Shown piece after piece: positions 37,227-46,288 of a DNA stretch of 64,000 bases. Made by a program: the position numbers and the translations under genes. The stretch is from positions 1-64,000 of the forward strand of contig JAOAHE010000004.1 in NCBI GenBank assembly GCA_026415415.1, in the 5' to 3' direction. Within the stretch, counting starts at the first letter, position 1. The number at the start of each line of letters is the position of its first letter. Source of the stretch: Thermodesulfovibrionales bacterium. GTDB taxonomy: Bacteria > Nitrospirota > Thermodesulfovibrionia > Thermodesulfovibrionales > Dissulfurispiraceae. Below the pieces are notes generated by a model. It saw only the letters and a program-made list of their open reading frames with translations. It did not search any database and was not told the origin of the DNA.

Positions 37227-38543
37227 ATGAGATATCCAAGTGAAAAAATATTTTTTATAATAGTTTTAGTAGTTATATTAGGAGGCTTGTTACTTTTTTT
37301 ATTAAATAATATTGTTTTTGCTGTTCAAGATGAGCATGCTGTTGAGCCTATCTCGATTTATGTTTTGTTGAACAATATATTTAAAAATTCTGGAATATAC
37401 GCTTTTATCTTTTCTGAAGAGAAGTCAGTTTTTCGTGGAATGGAAGTAACTGTCTATGGTTGGCATAAATTAATAATGCTGATAGTAGGTGGTACTTTAC
37501 TTTATTTAGGTTCAGTTAAAAAATTTGAACCTCTTCTTTTGATACCAATTGGTTTTGGGACTATATTGGTGAATATACCCTTTGCAGGCATCGGGGATGA
37601 TGGTGGATTTCTAAAGCTTATCTTTGATTTTGGTATTGGTAACGAGATATTCCCTCTTATTATTTTCATGGGTATAGGTGCATTAACCGATTTTGGTCCT
37701 TTAATAGCAAACCCCAAAACAGCTCTTTTAGGTGCTGCAGCTCAATTTGGAGTGTTTGGTACACTGCTTGGTGCAGTTGCGCTGAATGCTATTCCTGGAA
37801 TATCTTATACACTAAAAGAGGCTTGCTCTATCTCTATTATTGGTGGTGCGGATGGACCTACTTCTATATATCTTTCAGCAAAGCTTGCTCCTGATTTGAT
37901 GGGTTCTATTGCAGTTGCTGCATACTCTTATATGGCTTTAGTTCCACTAATTCAACCCCCTATAATGCGAGCTTTAACGACGCCAGAGGAACGCAAAATT
38001 CGTATGAGGCAGTTAAGACAAGTAAGTAAAACAGAAAAAATTATTTTTCCTCTTTTACTTCTTGGTGTTACCTTATTATTACTGCCAGCAGCTGCACCAT
38101 TAATAGGTAGTTTTACTTTTGGGAATTTTATAAGGGAGATAGGGATAGTTGAGAGATTAAATAAGACCCTACAAAATGAGCTACTCAATATAGTTACAAT
38201 CTTTCTTGGTCTTGGTATAGGTACTCAGATGGTGGCATCTAAATTTATTCAACCAGAGACAATTGGTATAGTTGTGTTAGGATTAATAGCATTTTCTTTT
38301 GGTACAGCCTCTGGGGTGGCTGTAGCAAAGATTATGAATAAGTTTGTAAAGGACAAAATTAATCCACTCATTGGTTCAGCAGGGGTTTCAGCCGTTCCGA
38401 TGGCAGCGAGGGTATCTAATAAACTTGGATTAGAAGCAGATTCAAGCAACTTTCTTATAATGCATGCTATGGGACCTAATGTTGCAGGAGTTATAGGAAC
38501 AGCTGTAGCAGCAGGTGTTATGATAGCTGTTTTTGCAAATTGA
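37227..38543 (+). CDS. oadB: Na+-transporting decarboxylase beta subunit
   Basis: This integral membrane subunit couples carboxybiotin decarboxylation to Na+ export. The 438-residue protein has about ten transmembrane helices and the family signatures [56 protein letters not shown] and, near the C-terminus, [13 protein letters not shown] and [13 protein letters not shown]. An N-terminal segment with a periplasmic loop (residues 30-75) is longer than in the shortest homologues. It lies 9 bases after oadA. Confidence 0.95.
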   Translation: MRYPSEKIFFIIVLVVILGGLLLFLLNNIVFAVQDEHAVEPISIYVLLNNIFKNSGIYAFIFSEEKSVFRGMEVTVYGWHKLIMLIVGGTLLYLGSVKKFEPLLLIPIGFGTILVNIPFAGIGDDGGFLKLIFDFGIGNEIFPLIIFMGIGALTDFGPLIANPKTALLGAAAQFGVFGTLLGAVALNAIPGISYTLKEACSISIIGGADGPTSIYLSAKLAPDLMGSIAVAAYSYMALVPLIQPPIMRALTTPEERKIRMRQLRQVSKTEKIIFPLLLLGVTLLLLPAAAPLIGSFTFGNFIREIGIVERLNKTLQNELLNIVTIFLGLGIGTQMVASKFIQPETIGIVVLGLIAFSFGTASGVAVAKIMNKFVKDKINPLIGSAGVSAVPMAARVSNKLGLEADSSNFLIMHAMGPNVAGVIGTAVAAGVMIAVFAN

Positions 38544-38571
38544 GTAATATAACAAAAGAATCAATGGCTTT

Positions 38572-38591
38572 TACTACTAATGAAAGTAGTA
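38572..38591 (+). promoter_or_regulatory. Hairpin in the oadB-TAXI gap
   Basis: TACTACT and AGTAGTA form a 7-bp stem with a 6-base loop, followed by an A-rich tract before the ribosome site of the receptor gene. No T run follows, so it is more likely an mRNA-stability or processing element than a terminator. Differential expression of receptor and decarboxylase would be a reasonable role. Confidence 0.35.
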
Positions 38592-38617
38592 GATTAAAAA
38601 AAACATAGGAGGATGAA

Positions 38618-39613
38618 GTGAAAAGATTAATTTTTTTATTGGCGGTACTAATACTTCCTTTGGTGCTATCTCAGATAGCAGAGGCAAAAAAGGTTTATCT
38701 GAAGTGGGGAGCTACGAGTGTTCGTTCAGGGCTGTATGCAAACACAGTCTCAATGGCAGGGATAGTTAATAAAGCCTATCCTGGGGAGATAGAAATAACT
38801 GTAGTGGAGACGGGAGGTTTTACAGAGAACTTAGTGAGACTACAGAAAAAATCTATCCATTTAGGACCTGCAGATGCTGCAGCTGCTTATGCTAACTATG
38901 AAGGAATAATAGACTATAAAGGTAAAGCTAATAAGGATCTTAGGGCGTTGTGGGGTGGATATATTACTCCAATACATATAGTATCAACTAAGAAGAGTGG
39001 TGCTGATACTCTACAGAAGTTTAACGGACTGCCCTTTGCAATGAACCCAGGCACTACCTCTGGTAGGGCAATTGAGATGTTTTTTGATGCAAATGGAATT
39101 AAGCCGGATTATAAAATGATGGGAATAGGTGCAAGCGTTGATGCACTTAAATCTGGTGTAGCACAGGGTTGGTTTAAGGCAGGATATAAAGACTCAGCTA
39201 TCTTAGATTTAGAGTCAGCAATGGATATTAATGTGTTAGCAATAGATAAGAAATGGATAGATAAGACAAATGAAAAATATCCAGGTCAAGCAAAAAGCAT
39301 GATGATACCTGCTAACTTATTTAAAGCAGTCAAGAAAGACCAATTAAGTTTTGCATATGTAGTTTCAGATTTTGTTCACAAAGATATACCTGATGATGTT
39401 GTATATAAAATAGTAAAAGCCATCTACGAAAAGAGGAAAGACTTAGTTAATTCGTTAGCTACATTAAGGGAAGGCAATTTTGATGACTTATACGGCAACG
39501 CAGAGAAATATATACAAGTTCCTCTGCATCCTGGAGCTGTAAAGTTTTATCAAGAAGTATTAAAAGTGAAAGTACCCGATAGGTTATTACCACCTGAGAT
39601 GAAGAAAAAATAA
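38618..39613 (+). CDS. TAXI-family TRAP transporter solute receptor
   Basis: The 331-residue periplasmic protein has a signal peptide (MKRLIFLLAVLILPLVLSQ, cleavage near AEA-KK). It has the TAXI-receptor layout: WGATSVRSGLYANTVSMAGIVNK near the start, a central NPGTTSGRAIEMF loop and ALKSGVAQGWFKAGYKDS. It starts with GTG behind AGGAGG. It should deliver an organic anion to the fused permease encoded two genes on. The ligand is unknown; the linkage to oxaloacetate decarboxylase suggests a C4-dicarboxylate or a related keto-acid. Confidence 0.92.
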   Translation: MKRLIFLLAVLILPLVLSQIAEAKKVYLKWGATSVRSGLYANTVSMAGIVNKAYPGEIEITVVETGGFTENLVRLQKKSIHLGPADAAAAYANYEGIIDYKGKANKDLRALWGGYITPIHIVSTKKSGADTLQKFNGLPFAMNPGTTSGRAIEMFFDANGIKPDYKMMGIGASVDALKSGVAQGWFKAGYKDSAILDLESAMDINVLAIDKKWIDKTNEKYPGQAKSMMIPANLFKAVKKDQLSFAYVVSDFVHKDIPDDVVYKIVKAIYEKRKDLVNSLATLREGNFDDLYGNAEKYIQVPLHPGAVKFYQEVLKVKVPDRLLPPEMKKK

Positions 39614-39628
39614 CATGGGAGGGAGTCT

Positions 39629-40003
39629 ATGAAATATAAATCAGAATTTATTGTAATTGCTACTTTATTAGTGCTTTGCGTTACATTTCCCTCGTTATTA
39701 ATAGCTCAAGGAGCAGTAGTTGAGATAAGCCCTTCAAGTGGTATTCCTGAGACAGCAATAAAGATATCCGGTAAAGGATTTGCACCAGAAGAAGAGATAG
39801 ATATATTAATGACAATTGATGAGGGTATGAAGATAGGACTTGGGACAGAGAAAGTTGAGATAATCCAGGCTGATGCTACTGGCACTTTCACGGCAAACTC
39901 AGCTATACCAAGGATGGCTAAGCCAGGACAGTACAAGATAGAGGTTATAGGCAACAAGGGTTCACAGGTTGTTCTTTTCCTTGAGGTAATACCTAAAAAA
40001 TAG
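39629..40003 (+). CDS. Small secreted IPT/TIG-like protein in the TRAP operon
   Basis: The 124-residue protein has a signal peptide (residues 1-26, ending LIAQG). A single beta-sandwich-like domain follows, beginning AVVEISPSSGIPETAIKISG and ending in a strand-rich QVVLFLEVIPKK. The SP-SG-P-T-I-I-GKGF pattern resembles IPT/TIG folds. No enzyme motif is seen. It lies 15 bases after the receptor gene and 43 bases before the permease gene, so it may be an extra periplasmic component of this TAXI transporter. Confidence 0.7.
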   Translation: MKYKSEFIVIATLLVLCVTFPSLLIAQGAVVEISPSSGIPETAIKISGKGFAPEEEIDILMTIDEGMKIGLGTEKVEIIQADATGTFTANSAIPRMAKPGQYKIEVIGNKGSQVVLFLEVIPKK

Positions 40004-40046
40004 AAATTTGCTCTTTACTATAAAATGTCTATAAAGGATAGGTGAT

Positions 40047-42023
40047 ATGAGGAAATTAAGTGGATTTTGGAAAGTATTAACAGGTATAGTTGCAGGTATA
40101 TGGGGTATCTTTATAATTTATACCTCTCTAACAGTTGCCCTTCATCCATTGTTACAAGGTGGTATATCTCTTAGTTTTGGGTTAATATTGGTTTTTATAG
40201 CATATCCCATAACAAAGAAGACTCTTGCAGAAGGACATCCTGGACACAAAGGGATACTCAAATACCTCATCTTTGGATCTAAAACTTCCCCATCAATACT
40301 TGACATAGTGTTAATAATTATTAGCCTTATCCCATGTTTTTACATAATGTTATACTGGGAGCAGATTGTAAGAAACCCTGGTGAGTATGAAACTTTTCAG
40401 TTAATACTTGGTGGGATACTGATAATATGTCTTTTAGAAGGAACTAGGAGATCCTTAGGTATAGTAATACCATTGGTAGTAATTGGGTTTGTGATATATG
40501 CTCTTTATGGTACAGTAATGCCTGGATCCTTTGGGCATGCTGGATTCACTTTTGAAGAGCTACTATACCAGCTCTACCTTATGACAGAAGGAATATGGGG
40601 ATTACTTACAGATATGACAAGTAGAATTATTGCTCCTTTTGTTATATTTGGACCTGTTCTTTTTGCCACAGGAGTTGGTAAGGTGTTTATGGACATAGCC
40701 CAAGCATGGGGTGGTCGTCTAAGAGGAGGTCCTGGCCATGTAGCAGTTATATCAAGCTCATTCTTTGGAATGCTTTCTGGTTCATCTGTTGCTAATGTGG
40801 CTACTACAGGAGCATTCACTATCCCTACCATGAAGAGACTTGGCTTCCCTCGTGAGCTTGCAGCAGCTGTTGAGGCCTCTGCATCATCAGGGGGTCAGAT
40901 AATGCCACCTATTATGGGAGCAGGATGTTTTATCATGGCAGAGTTCCTCAATATTCCTTATACAAACATAATGATAGCAGGGCTCATTCCCGCTATCATT
41001 TATTTTGTTGGTATATCTGCTGGGGTTTGGATCGAGGCAGGTAGATATGGTATGGGAAAACTGCCAAAAGAACTCATACCTTCTCTTAAAGAGGTCTTAA
41101 GGCCAAGGGTTTTTCTAAATTTTATCCTACCAATAGGTACTCTGACAGCATTATTGTTTTCCTTTTTCCCTCCACAAGTTTGTGCAGTCTGGGCATTATT
41201 GATCTCAATAGTCACCTTCTTATTAATTGGTGGCGGGTTGACTGCTAAGGAGATATGGCAAAGGATAAAGATAATATGGGGTGGATACTTAGATGGTATA
41301 ATGACCGCCCTTGCATGGTTGATGGTCATGATGAGCTGCGTGCAAGTAGCCGTTACAGTAATTTCTTTAACTGGTTTTGGTGTAAAAGTATCGGAAATTA
41401 TTATCGGCCTGTCAGGACATAACGTCTGGCTTGCACTTATCGCAGCAATGCTTACTGCAATAATCCTTGGTATGGGTATGACCACAACAGCTGCTTATGT
41501 TATTGCTGCTGCAGTTTTAGTGCCTGCTATGGAAGGTATGGGATTGGATCCCCTTGCAAGTCACTTATTTATTTTCTATTTTGCTATCAAATCTGGACTT
41601 ACACCACCTGTCTGTATTGCTGTTTTTACTGCTACGGCAATATCAGGAGGTAATTGGCTTAAAGCAGCATGGGATTCAATGAGGTTAGGAATAGGTGGCT
41701 ATATAATGCCTTTCTATTTCCTATTTGTACCAGCTTTTTTAATGAAAGGTAGCTTTTTTGATATCGCTTTTTTATTCGTTGGTGCTGTAGTAGCAATGTT
41801 TGCAATAGAAGCTGGGTTGATGGGTTTTCTGACTAAGCCCTCAACATTGCTTGAGAGGATTTTATATTTTGTTGGGGGACTGGTAATGATGGGTCCTGGT
41901 TATTATACATTTATAGGCTTAGCAATATTTGGACTTGGCTATCTATGTGAAAGATTCAGCCCTCCAATACCTATTATTGGTAAAAGACCGCAAATGAATG
42001 TATTTAAACATTCAACAAATTAA
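40047..42023 (+). CDS. TRAP transporter fused permease (DctQM type)
   Basis: The 658-residue membrane protein fuses the small DctQ-like part (first four or so helices to about residue 150) with the large DctM-like part. Typical DctM segments are MLSGSSVANVATTGAFTIP, EASASSGGQIMPPIMGAG, LGMGMTTTAAYVIAA and FIFYFAIKSGLTPPVCIA. It imports the solute using the Na+ or H+ gradient, and a Na+ gradient made by OadB could power it. The ATG follows GGATAGGTGAT. A hairpin terminator lies just after the stop. Confidence 0.95.
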   Translation: MRKLSGFWKVLTGIVAGIWGIFIIYTSLTVALHPLLQGGISLSFGLILVFIAYPITKKTLAEGHPGHKGILKYLIFGSKTSPSILDIVLIIISLIPCFYIMLYWEQIVRNPGEYETFQLILGGILIICLLEGTRRSLGIVIPLVVIGFVIYALYGTVMPGSFGHAGFTFEELLYQLYLMTEGIWGLLTDMTSRIIAPFVIFGPVLFATGVGKVFMDIAQAWGGRLRGGPGHVAVISSSFFGMLSGSSVANVATTGAFTIPTMKRLGFPRELAAAVEASASSGGQIMPPIMGAGCFIMAEFLNIPYTNIMIAGLIPAIIYFVGISAGVWIEAGRYGMGKLPKELIPSLKEVLRPRVFLNFILPIGTLTALLFSFFPPQVCAVWALLISIVTFLLIGGGLTAKEIWQRIKIIWGGYLDGIMTALAWLMVMMSCVQVAVTVISLTGFGVKVSEIIIGLSGHNVWLALIAAMLTAIILGMGMTTTAAYVIAAAVLVPAMEGMGLDPLASHLFIFYFAIKSGLTPPVCIAVFTATAISGGNWLKAAWDSMRLGIGGYIMPFYFLFVPAFLMKGSFFDIAFLFVGAVVAMFAIEAGLMGFLTKPSTLLERILYFVGGLVMMGPGYYTFIGLAIFGLGYLCERFSPPIPIIGKRPQMNVFKHSTN

Positions 42024-42030
42024 TAATTTT

Positions 42031-42062
42031 ATGGGCAGGTAGGACATAGACTACTTGCCCAT
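42031..42062 (+). terminator. Terminator after the TRAP permease gene
   Basis: ATGGGCAGGTAG pairs with CTACTTGCCCAT (12 bp with one G-U pair) around an 8-base loop, 7 bases after the TAA. The downstream T tract is weak. Confidence 0.6.
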
Positions 42063-42198
42063 AAAGTTTGATATTTAAAGATATTAAAGTCCTGAAAAAT
42101 TAATTTTATTTTAAGAATTAATAGATTTCTTATCATTCAAACTAAGCTGATATTAAAGTTTAAATCTTTTTTATTTAAGTCTTAATTTTTGGTTGGCT

Positions 42199-42204
42199 TA
42201 TAAT
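42199..42204 (+). promoter_or_regulatory. -10 box TATAAT in front of the candidate sRNA
   Basis: A perfect TATAAT lies 7 bases upstream of the predicted RNA start. No good -35 hexamer is seen at 17 bases, so promoter strength is uncertain. Confidence 0.4.
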
Positions 42205-42210
42205 TAAAAC

Positions 42211-42281
42211 CACAGACCTCCTTTCATAGACATACTCCTCCTCCATAGCCCTCCTCTTTTTAATGAAGAGGAGGGCTTTTT
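42211..42281 (+). ncRNA. Candidate orphan sRNA with repeated CCUCC motifs
   Basis: No protein-coding frame accounts for the strong intrinsic terminator at 42247-42281 (AGCCCTCCTCTT paired with AAGAGGAGGGCT, then TTTT). It lies 185 bases after the previous operon's own terminator. A TATAAT upstream would give an RNA of about 71 bases. Its single-stranded 5' part is pyrimidine-rich with ACCTCCTTTCAT and CTCCTCCTCCAT, which are complementary to ribosome-binding sites plus start codons. This resembles C-rich regulatory RNAs that mask Shine-Dalgarno sequences. It was identified from sequence pattern alone. Confidence 0.45.
42247..42281 (+). terminator. Strong intrinsic terminator of the candidate sRNA
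   Basis: A perfect 12-bp stem (42247-42258 with 42266-42277) carries a 7-base loop and is followed by a T run. It is directional for the plus strand, because the minus-strand side lacks a T run. Confidence 0.85.
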
Positions 42282-42607
42282 AGTTTAATACCTGTTTAGG
42301 TAAAGTTTTATCTTTATGCTTGAATCGCTATGATATAGTTCTAACCTTTATGGCTAAAGATTTTTATTAAACCTTAAGTTCCATAAATTTCTTTCATTAA
42401 TGAGCTTGTAATAAAAAGGGAATAATTTTTCCTAAGCTAAGTCAATGTTTAATAATTAAAAATTAAGGAAACTTTAAAAAACCCCTATTTCCATTAACAA
42501 AAAATTAATACTCCTTTAATACTCATGTAAAGATAAATCTTTATTATTTCTGCAAGATGAGAGGCAAAGAAGAAATTATATAAGTAAAATTTGGAGGTAC
42601 TAAGTGG
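42282..42607. other. Gene-free spacer before the PHP gene
   Basis: About 325 AT-rich bases. I see only the ribosome site GGAGG (42593-42597) of the next gene and no other supported element. Confidence 0.5.
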
Positions 42608-43309
42608 TTGATAGACTATATGCTTCTGTGTGATTTTCATATTCATACTAAGTATTCTGATGGTTCTGTGGAGCTCAGAAAAGTAATTGATATATTTGGG
42701 CAGGCAGGTTTTGATGTAATAGCTATAACTGATCATGTTGTAAATGGAGATAATGCTATCGGTAAACTTGCCCATCGTTTTAAATTCTCTATAAATGAAA
42801 AAAATTTTGAGGAATATCTATTTAACATAAAGATAGAAGCAGAAAGAGCTTGGGATAAGTATGAGATGCTTGTTATTGCTGGTGTCGAAATCAGCAAAAA
42901 CCATATCTCTCCTGAGAAGTCAGCTCACATCTTAATTATTGATATAAAGGAATTTATTCCAGCTTGTATGAATTATGAAAAGATTTTTTTGTCTGCAAAA
43001 CAGCAAGACGCTCTTATTATAGCCTGCCATCCACATCATATGTCTGATTTAGGTAGAGACACCCTTTTTCTGTGGAACAATAGGGACAAATATGCTAAAT
43101 ACATTGATGCTTGGGAGATTGCAAACAGAGACGATATTTTCAATGTTATAAGCCTTAAGAAATATCCTTATATCGCAAATAGTGATTTTCACAGGGTAAG
43201 ACATCTTTACTCATGGAAAACACTCCTTAATTGTCAGAAAGATATAAATTCTGTGAAGAGATGCATAAAGCAAAATAAAGGTGTTGCTATCACCCTTTTT
43301 AGAAAATAA
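42608..43309 (+). CDS. PHP-domain metal-dependent phosphoesterase
   Basis: The 233-residue protein has the PHP fold signature DFHIHTKYSDGSVELRKV, AITDHV, a later GVEIS and ACHPHH, and C-terminal NSDFHR. These are the metal-binding His, Asp and Glu positions used for phosphoester hydrolysis (RNase AM/TrpH-like or histidinol-phosphatase-like). The substrate is unknown. A TTG at 42608 with GGAGG 10 bases upstream fits as start; an ATG at 42620 is the alternative. Confidence 0.88.
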   Translation: MIDYMLLCDFHIHTKYSDGSVELRKVIDIFGQAGFDVIAITDHVVNGDNAIGKLAHRFKFSINEKNFEEYLFNIKIEAERAWDKYEMLVIAGVEISKNHISPEKSAHILIIDIKEFIPACMNYEKIFLSAKQQDALIIACHPHHMSDLGRDTLFLWNNRDKYAKYIDAWEIANRDDIFNVISLKKYPYIANSDFHRVRHLYSWKTLLNCQKDINSVKRCIKQNKGVAITLFRK

Positions 43310-43404
43310 GTGATTAAGAGAATTATATGATGGATAAGGCATGGATAGATAACCATAAATATAAAAGATATAGAAGAGTGGATTAAATAAGGAGGATATG
43401 TAGA

Positions 43405-44646
43405 ATGGAGATTTTCTATCTATTTGCAGTGCTTTCTATTATTGGACTTTTTGCATATGTTTTACAGGTTTTAGCAGTAAGATCTTTATTTAAAGGCAAA
43501 ATTTTACAAGCAACCCCAGAGAAGTTAAAAACTTTTTCTTATATACCTAAGACGGAGACTTATATATTGCCACCTATATCAATTCTAAAACCCCTTAAAG
43601 GACTTGATGATAACCTTTTTGATAATCTTGTTAGTTTCTGCACACAAGATTATCCTCAGTACGAGATAATATTTTCTCTTCAAGATAATAACGATCCAGC
43701 TTTTAAGGTAGCTAAAAAAGTCAAAGATAAATATCCCGATAAAGATATTTTTATAGTGGTGGATAATTGCCATATAGGTCTTAACCCAAAAGTTAATAAT
43801 TTAATAACAGCTTATAAAGTATCTCGATATGATTTCATATTGATAAGTGATAGTAATGTTATGGTCGGAAAGGATTACTTAAGAGAGACTGTTAAGAACA
43901 TGCGAGACCCTGAAGTAGGGCTTGTAAGTAATGTTATCAAAGGCACTGGTGGTAGCACCTTAGGTTCAATATTTGAAAACTTGCATCTGAACACTTTTAT
44001 TGTAGGAAGTGTCTGTTTTTTAGACAAATTTTTAAAGAAACCTTGCGTCATTGGTAAGTCTATGCTTATGAGAAGACAAGACTTAGAAGCTATCGGTGGT
44101 TTTAAAGCGGTTAAAGATTTTCTTGCTGAAGACTATGTAATAGGTGAGAGAATTCATAAAAGGGGTAGGAAAGTAATTCTTTCAAACTATGTAATTAATA
44201 ACATTAATGAGTACTGGGGGTTAAAAAAATTTCTTAATAGACATATAAGATGGGGTAAATTACGATGGAAGCTTGGTGGTATTAAGTATCTCTGTGAATT
44301 AATAGCAAACCCAGTTTTTATGTCTTTTTTACCATTGCTACTATGGGAGATATCAATCTTAACCATTTTCTTTGCCCTTTTTGTAGCTTTGTTTAAGATC
44401 ACAGGAGATCTTTATATCGCTAAGATAATTGGCGTTAGATCCAATCCTTATGTTTATCTTTTATCTCCCTTTAAGGACTTAATTGTGGGTGTGATCTGGT
44501 TTATCCCTTTATTTAGTAAGGTAGTTATATGGAGAGGCAACAAGTATATAATTGGTAAAGATTCTATTTTATCAACACATACAGATACAGGATTCTACTC
44601 GCTGGGATATAAGATATTTTATGCAATAAAGGCAAGAATTGCCTAA
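43405..44646 (+). CDS. Family 2 glycosyltransferase, HpnI/ceramide-glucosyltransferase-like
   Basis: The 413-residue membrane glycosyltransferase starts with a transmembrane helix (residues 3-25). The GT2 domain carries PPISILKPLKGLDDNLFDNL, then SFCTQDYPQYEIIFSLQD, LISDSNVMV (metal-binding DSN), FLAEDYVIGE and the (Q/R)xxRW-type RHIRWGKLRW. About three C-terminal transmembrane helices follow. This is the layout of ceramide glucosyltransferase homologues, including hopanoid-linked HpnI. No hopanoid genes are adjacent, so the lipid acceptor is uncertain. A good ribosome site (AAGGAGG) is present. Confidence 0.88.
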   Translation: MEIFYLFAVLSIIGLFAYVLQVLAVRSLFKGKILQATPEKLKTFSYIPKTETYILPPISILKPLKGLDDNLFDNLVSFCTQDYPQYEIIFSLQDNNDPAFKVAKKVKDKYPDKDIFIVVDNCHIGLNPKVNNLITAYKVSRYDFILISDSNVMVGKDYLRETVKNMRDPEVGLVSNVIKGTGGSTLGSIFENLHLNTFIVGSVCFLDKFLKKPCVIGKSMLMRRQDLEAIGGFKAVKDFLAEDYVIGERIHKRGRKVILSNYVINNINEYWGLKKFLNRHIRWGKLRWKLGGIKYLCELIANPVFMSFLPLLLWEISILTIFFALFVALFKITGDLYIAKIIGVRSNPYVYLLSPFKDLIVGVIWFIPLFSKVVIWRGNKYIIGKDSILSTHTDTGFYSLGYKIFYAIKARIA

Positions 44647-44669
44647 AAATTATTAAAGGAGGATAAGTT

Positions 44670-44852
44670 ATGTGGGAATATGGGTTTATGAATGAGAACT
44701 TTGAGATAGTTATAAAGTCAAGAAAAGATCTATATGGTGATTTATCAATGCTTCAAGAATTGTTAAAGTCAATTGAGTATCTTACCTCTGAAATTAAAAA
44801 AAGAAGTTTGGTCATTGAAAGCGAAAATAGAAGTAGCCGAGTGAGTTTATAA
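44670..44852 (+). CDS. Small conserved-looking protein, unknown function
   Basis: A 60-codon ORF begins at an ATG 7 bases behind an excellent AAAGGAGG site, 23 bases after the glycosyltransferase gene. The product is mostly helical and charged (residues 14-45 look like a coiled coil). It has no cysteine, signal peptide or membrane segment. I do not recognise it. It probably belongs to the same transcript as its neighbours. Confidence 0.6.
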   Translation: MWEYGFMNENFEIVIKSRKDLYGDLSMLQELLKSIEYLTSEIKKRSLVIESENRSSRVSL

Positions 44853-44899
44853 GATAAAAAACTTTTTAAATGTAAAAAGACTTTTTTAGGAGGCAATAT

Positions 44900-46192
44900 T
44901 TGAAGAAAATTTTTGTTCTTGATACGAATGTTTTAATCCATGATCCTGACTGTATTTTTAAATTTGAAGAAAATGACGTAGTCATTCCTATAGCAGTAAT
45001 TGAAGAGCTTGATAAATTTAAGAAATGGCACTTTGAAATAGCTTATTCAGCAAGACAAGCGTTAAAGAATATTGATTCACTTAGGGAGAATGGAAACTTA
45101 GCGATGGGCGTTCCACTTAAAAGAGGAGGGTCTTTAACTGTGATGCCTCTACCTTATTTTAGTGATGATGTGTCAACTGATAATAAGATCATAAAGACTG
45201 CCCTACATGTGATGAATAATGCAAATAAAAATGGCTACCGACAGGTTATTCTTATATCAAAGGATACAGCGGTCAGGATAAAGTCTGAGTCTTTAGGTTT
45301 ATATACAGAGGATTACAAAAACGATAAAACTACACATTTTATAAAATATGGCAGTATTTTGAGTGAACAGGATTATGCCAACGGAATACACTCTGTAAGA
45401 TATGTACAAAAAGGAGAAAGTATTTACAGGCTTCAAGGTGAAGATAAGCAAGTGAAAATTAAACGAGGGAAAACCTTAGATAACATTGTAGCTAAAAATA
45501 TAGAGCAAGAATGTGCCATTGATGCTTTAACTAGTCCTGATATAGAGATTGTTGTATTGACAGGACCTGCTGGAACAGGCAAAACAGCTCTTTCATTAGC
45601 TGCGGGGTTACATCAGACAACTAAAAAATCTCCCCTTTATGAGCAGGTGCTTGTTGCAAGACCGATTATCCCCTTAGGTAATGATCTTGGTTATTTGCCT
45701 GGCGACATAGAAGATAAGCTTGCTCCTTGGATGCAGCCTATTTTTGATAATCTCCAGATAATTGTCAATAATCCATCAACTCATATAAGAGAAGCTCATG
45801 CAGGATCTAAATATAAAAGTTACCAATATCTGATAGAAAGCGGGATTTTACATATCGAAGCTTTAGCATACTTAAGAGGACGTAGCCTTCCTTATAGATA
45901 TTTTATAGTGGATGAAGCACAAAATTTAAGACCATTGGATATTAAAACTATCATAACAAGGTGTGGAGAAGGTACTAAGATAGTTTTTACTGGCGATTTA
46001 AATCAGATTGATACGCCATATCTGGATGCTATGAGCAATGGCCTTTCTTATCTTATAAGTAGATTTATTAATGAAGAGAATTTTTGCTACTTGAATATGA
46101 AGACAAGCGTAAGATCAAGGCTTGCTGAACAGGGTGCAAGGTTACTTCAAAGTTTTTCCAGAGAGTCTGTAATTCTGTCATCTTATGAATAA
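44900..46192 (+). CDS. PhoH-family ATPase with N-terminal PIN domain (PhoH2 type)
   Basis: The 430-residue protein fuses a PIN-type RNase domain (residues 1-140: FVLDTNVLIHDPDCIFKF, IPIAVIEELDKFK, LISKDTAVRIK) to a PhoH ATPase/helicase domain. The PhoH domain has Walker A GPAGTGKTALSLAA, VARPIIPLGNDLGYLPG, RGRSLPYRYFIVDEAQN (Walker B) and FTGDLNQID. PhoH2 proteins unwind and cleave RNA. It starts with TTG behind AGGAGG. YTGTAAY boxes begin within its last codons. Confidence 0.93.
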   Translation: MKKIFVLDTNVLIHDPDCIFKFEENDVVIPIAVIEELDKFKKWHFEIAYSARQALKNIDSLRENGNLAMGVPLKRGGSLTVMPLPYFSDDVSTDNKIIKTALHVMNNANKNGYRQVILISKDTAVRIKSESLGLYTEDYKNDKTTHFIKYGSILSEQDYANGIHSVRYVQKGESIYRLQGEDKQVKIKRGKTLDNIVAKNIEQECAIDALTSPDIEIVVLTGPAGTGKTALSLAAGLHQTTKKSPLYEQVLVARPIIPLGNDLGYLPGDIEDKLAPWMQPIFDNLQIIVNNPSTHIREAHAGSKYKSYQYLIESGILHIEALAYLRGRSLPYRYFIVDEAQNLRPLDIKTIITRCGEGTKIVFTGDLNQIDTPYLDAMSNGLSYLISRFINEENFCYLNMKTSVRSRLAEQGARLLQSFSRESVILSSYE

Positions 46193-46264
46193 GTTGTAAT
46201 AGATTTTTAATCTCTTTGTAATAATTCTGTAACAAAATTGTTGTTACAGTATATTTACTGTAAT
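46167..46264 (+). promoter_or_regulatory. Cluster of YTGTAAY boxes upstream of the small cysteine protein
   Basis: Heptamers CTGTAAT (46167), CTGTCAT (46175), TTGTAAT (46194), TTGTAAT (46216), CTGTAAC (46227), the inverted GTTACAG (46243) and CTGTAAT (46258) crowd this 98-base stretch. The pair at 46216 and 46227 has the 7+4 spacing of an 11-bp direct-repeat operator, as in Pho boxes (CTGTCAT-N4-CTGTCAT). TTGTTG and TAATAG, 17 bases apart, may be the promoter. Confidence 0.5.
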
Positions 46265-46288
46265 AGTTTAATTATATAAGGAGTTGAG

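Noticed and set aside
43327-43386. 19-codon ORF before the GT2 glycosyltransferase
   Set aside because: It has a weak ribosome site, no recognisable sequence and no sign of function.
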